A DNA stretch of 5,793 bases from assembly GCA_045598845.1 (NCBI GenBank), contig JAZRUY010000096.1, positions 1 through 5,793 on the forward strand. The letters are read 5' to 3'. Positions 5,694-5,793 of this stretch are shown in pieces. The notes below the pieces were generated by a model. That model did not search any database and had not been told where the DNA came from. It worked only from the letters and a program-made list of their open reading frames with translations. The DNA comes from JAZRUY01 sp045598845 (GTDB lineage: Bacteria > Verrucomicrobiota > Lentisphaeria > Victivallales > Victivallaceae). Numbering within the stretch: position 1 is the stretch's first letter; each line of letters starts with the position of its first letter. The translations under genes were made by a program, and so were the position numbers.

Positions 5694-5776
5694 AAGACTA
5701 CCGTCACGACTGACCGTGACTTTTCGGTTCCGAAATCAATTTCGGACCGAAAACTCATCCCGCCATAGTCTTTTTT
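5694..5776 (+). ncRNA. Candidate structured RNA with a three-way junction and trailing T run
   Basis: By-eye pairing gives a closing stem AAGACTA (5694-5700) with TAGTCTT (5766-5772), seven perfect pairs. Inside are two adjacent hairpins. The first is GTCACG (5703-5708) with CGTGAC (5715-5720). The second is TTTTCGGTTCCGAAA (5721-5735) with TTTCGGACCGAAAA (5740-5753), 14 pairs with T5728 bulged and a TCAA loop. A 12-base unpaired linker (5754-5765) returns to the closing stem, and six T residues (5771-5776) overlap and follow it. TGTAAT at 5681-5686 would place a transcript start near 5693, just before the first stem. It does not match a riboswitch or ribozyme class I can name. It could be a cis-regulatory leader, a small RNA, or DNA operators that merely look like RNA. 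Confidence 0.4.
5722..5752. repeat. Two tandem palindromes TTTCGG-N(1-2)-CCGAAA
   Basis: Each half of the long hairpin is itself a dyad: TTTCGG-TT-CCGAAA (5722-5735) and TTTCGG-A-CCGAAA (5740-5752). The centres are about 17-18 bases apart. This is the pattern of a duplicated operator as much as of a hairpin arm. Confidence 0.6.
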
Positions 5777-5790
5777 CGCACAGATGTGCG
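5777..5790. repeat. Short hairpin at the right edge
   Basis: CGCACA (5777-5782) and TGTGCG (5785-5790) are perfect inverted arms separated by GA; as RNA this gives five pairs and a four-base loop. It directly follows the T run at 5771-5776. The window ends three bases later, so what it belongs to is not visible. Confidence 0.45.
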
Positions 5791-5793
5791 CAA

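Larger units (their letters stand above)
5565..5793. other. Gene-free, AT-richer intergenic tail with many dyads
   Basis: No credible coding region is present in these 229 bases. A perfect -35 hexamer TTGACA lies at 5629-5634 but has no acceptable -10 at 16-18 bases. Good -10-like hexamers, TTTAAT (5674-5679) and TGTAAT (5681-5686), lack a matching -35. CTGACCGTGA occurs exactly at 5581-5590 and 5710-5719. A nested hairpin (5635-5676), a three-way-junction fold (5694-5772), a T run (5771-5776) and a last hairpin (5777-5790) fill the rest. No strong rho-independent terminator is seen directly after the secreted-protein stop codon. The tail probably carries regulatory signals or a small RNA for whatever lies to the right. 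Confidence 0.6.

Noticed and set aside
5675..5758. 27-codon minus-strand frame through the candidate RNA
   Set aside because: GGCGGG lies directly against its ATG with almost no spacing, and the codons are dictated by the inverted repeats, so coding is unlikely.
5694..5772. Hammerhead ribozyme or purine riboswitch
   Set aside because: The three-way junction lacks the CUGAUGA and GAAA junction sequences of the hammerhead on either strand, and lacks the purine-riboswitch junction and kissing-loop sequences.
1..5793. CRISPR array, tRNA/rRNA gene, insertion sequence or transposase
   Set aside because: No regularly spaced repeats, cloverleaf, rRNA signature, transposase motif or paired terminal repeats were seen.

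Overview
This is a GC-rich bacterial window with four complete protein genes, one gene cut by the left edge, and an AT-richer structured non-coding stretch at the right edge. The content suggests an anaerobic carbohydrate fermenter: a low-potential 2x[4Fe-4S] electron-transfer protein, an intracellular GH3 glycosidase with a PA14 insert, and a clostridial/spirochaete-like PLP aminotransferase. Shine-Dalgarno sites are good and signal peptides look conventional. A member of the PVC/Lentisphaerota group (Victivallis-like) would fit the style of the sequence. That is an impression from protein flavour and base composition, not a demonstrated assignment.

Layout. Bases 1-271 hold the C-terminal 89 residues of an iron-sulfur protein, closed by a textbook rho-independent terminator (285-312). 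A short perfect dyad (310-327) lies between that terminator and the GH3 gene (354-2849, +). The GH3 gene meets a convergent class I/II aminotransferase gene (2910-4103, -) at a GC-rich bidirectional terminator (about 2863-2895). The aminotransferase gene is divergent from a small alpha/beta hydrolase gene (4226-4846, +). Their shared 122-base gap contains an 8-bp hairpin and three copies of an AAACCGCC-type motif. Next, with its own probable promoter, is a gene for a small secreted protein (4923-5564, +). It has a Gly/Tyr/Trp-rich head, a threefold five-residue repeat and an unrecognised C-terminal domain. Bases 5565-5793 have no convincing gene but are dense in dyads, including what reads as a three-way-junction RNA fold (5694-5772) followed by a T run.

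The genes do not form one obvious pathway. Terminators or strand changes separate most of them, so each is probably its own transcription unit; the hydrolase and the secreted protein could be co-transcribed. Nothing here is a recognisable defence, mobile or CRISPR system. The most unexplained material is the structured region at the right end, followed by the repeat-bearing secreted protein.
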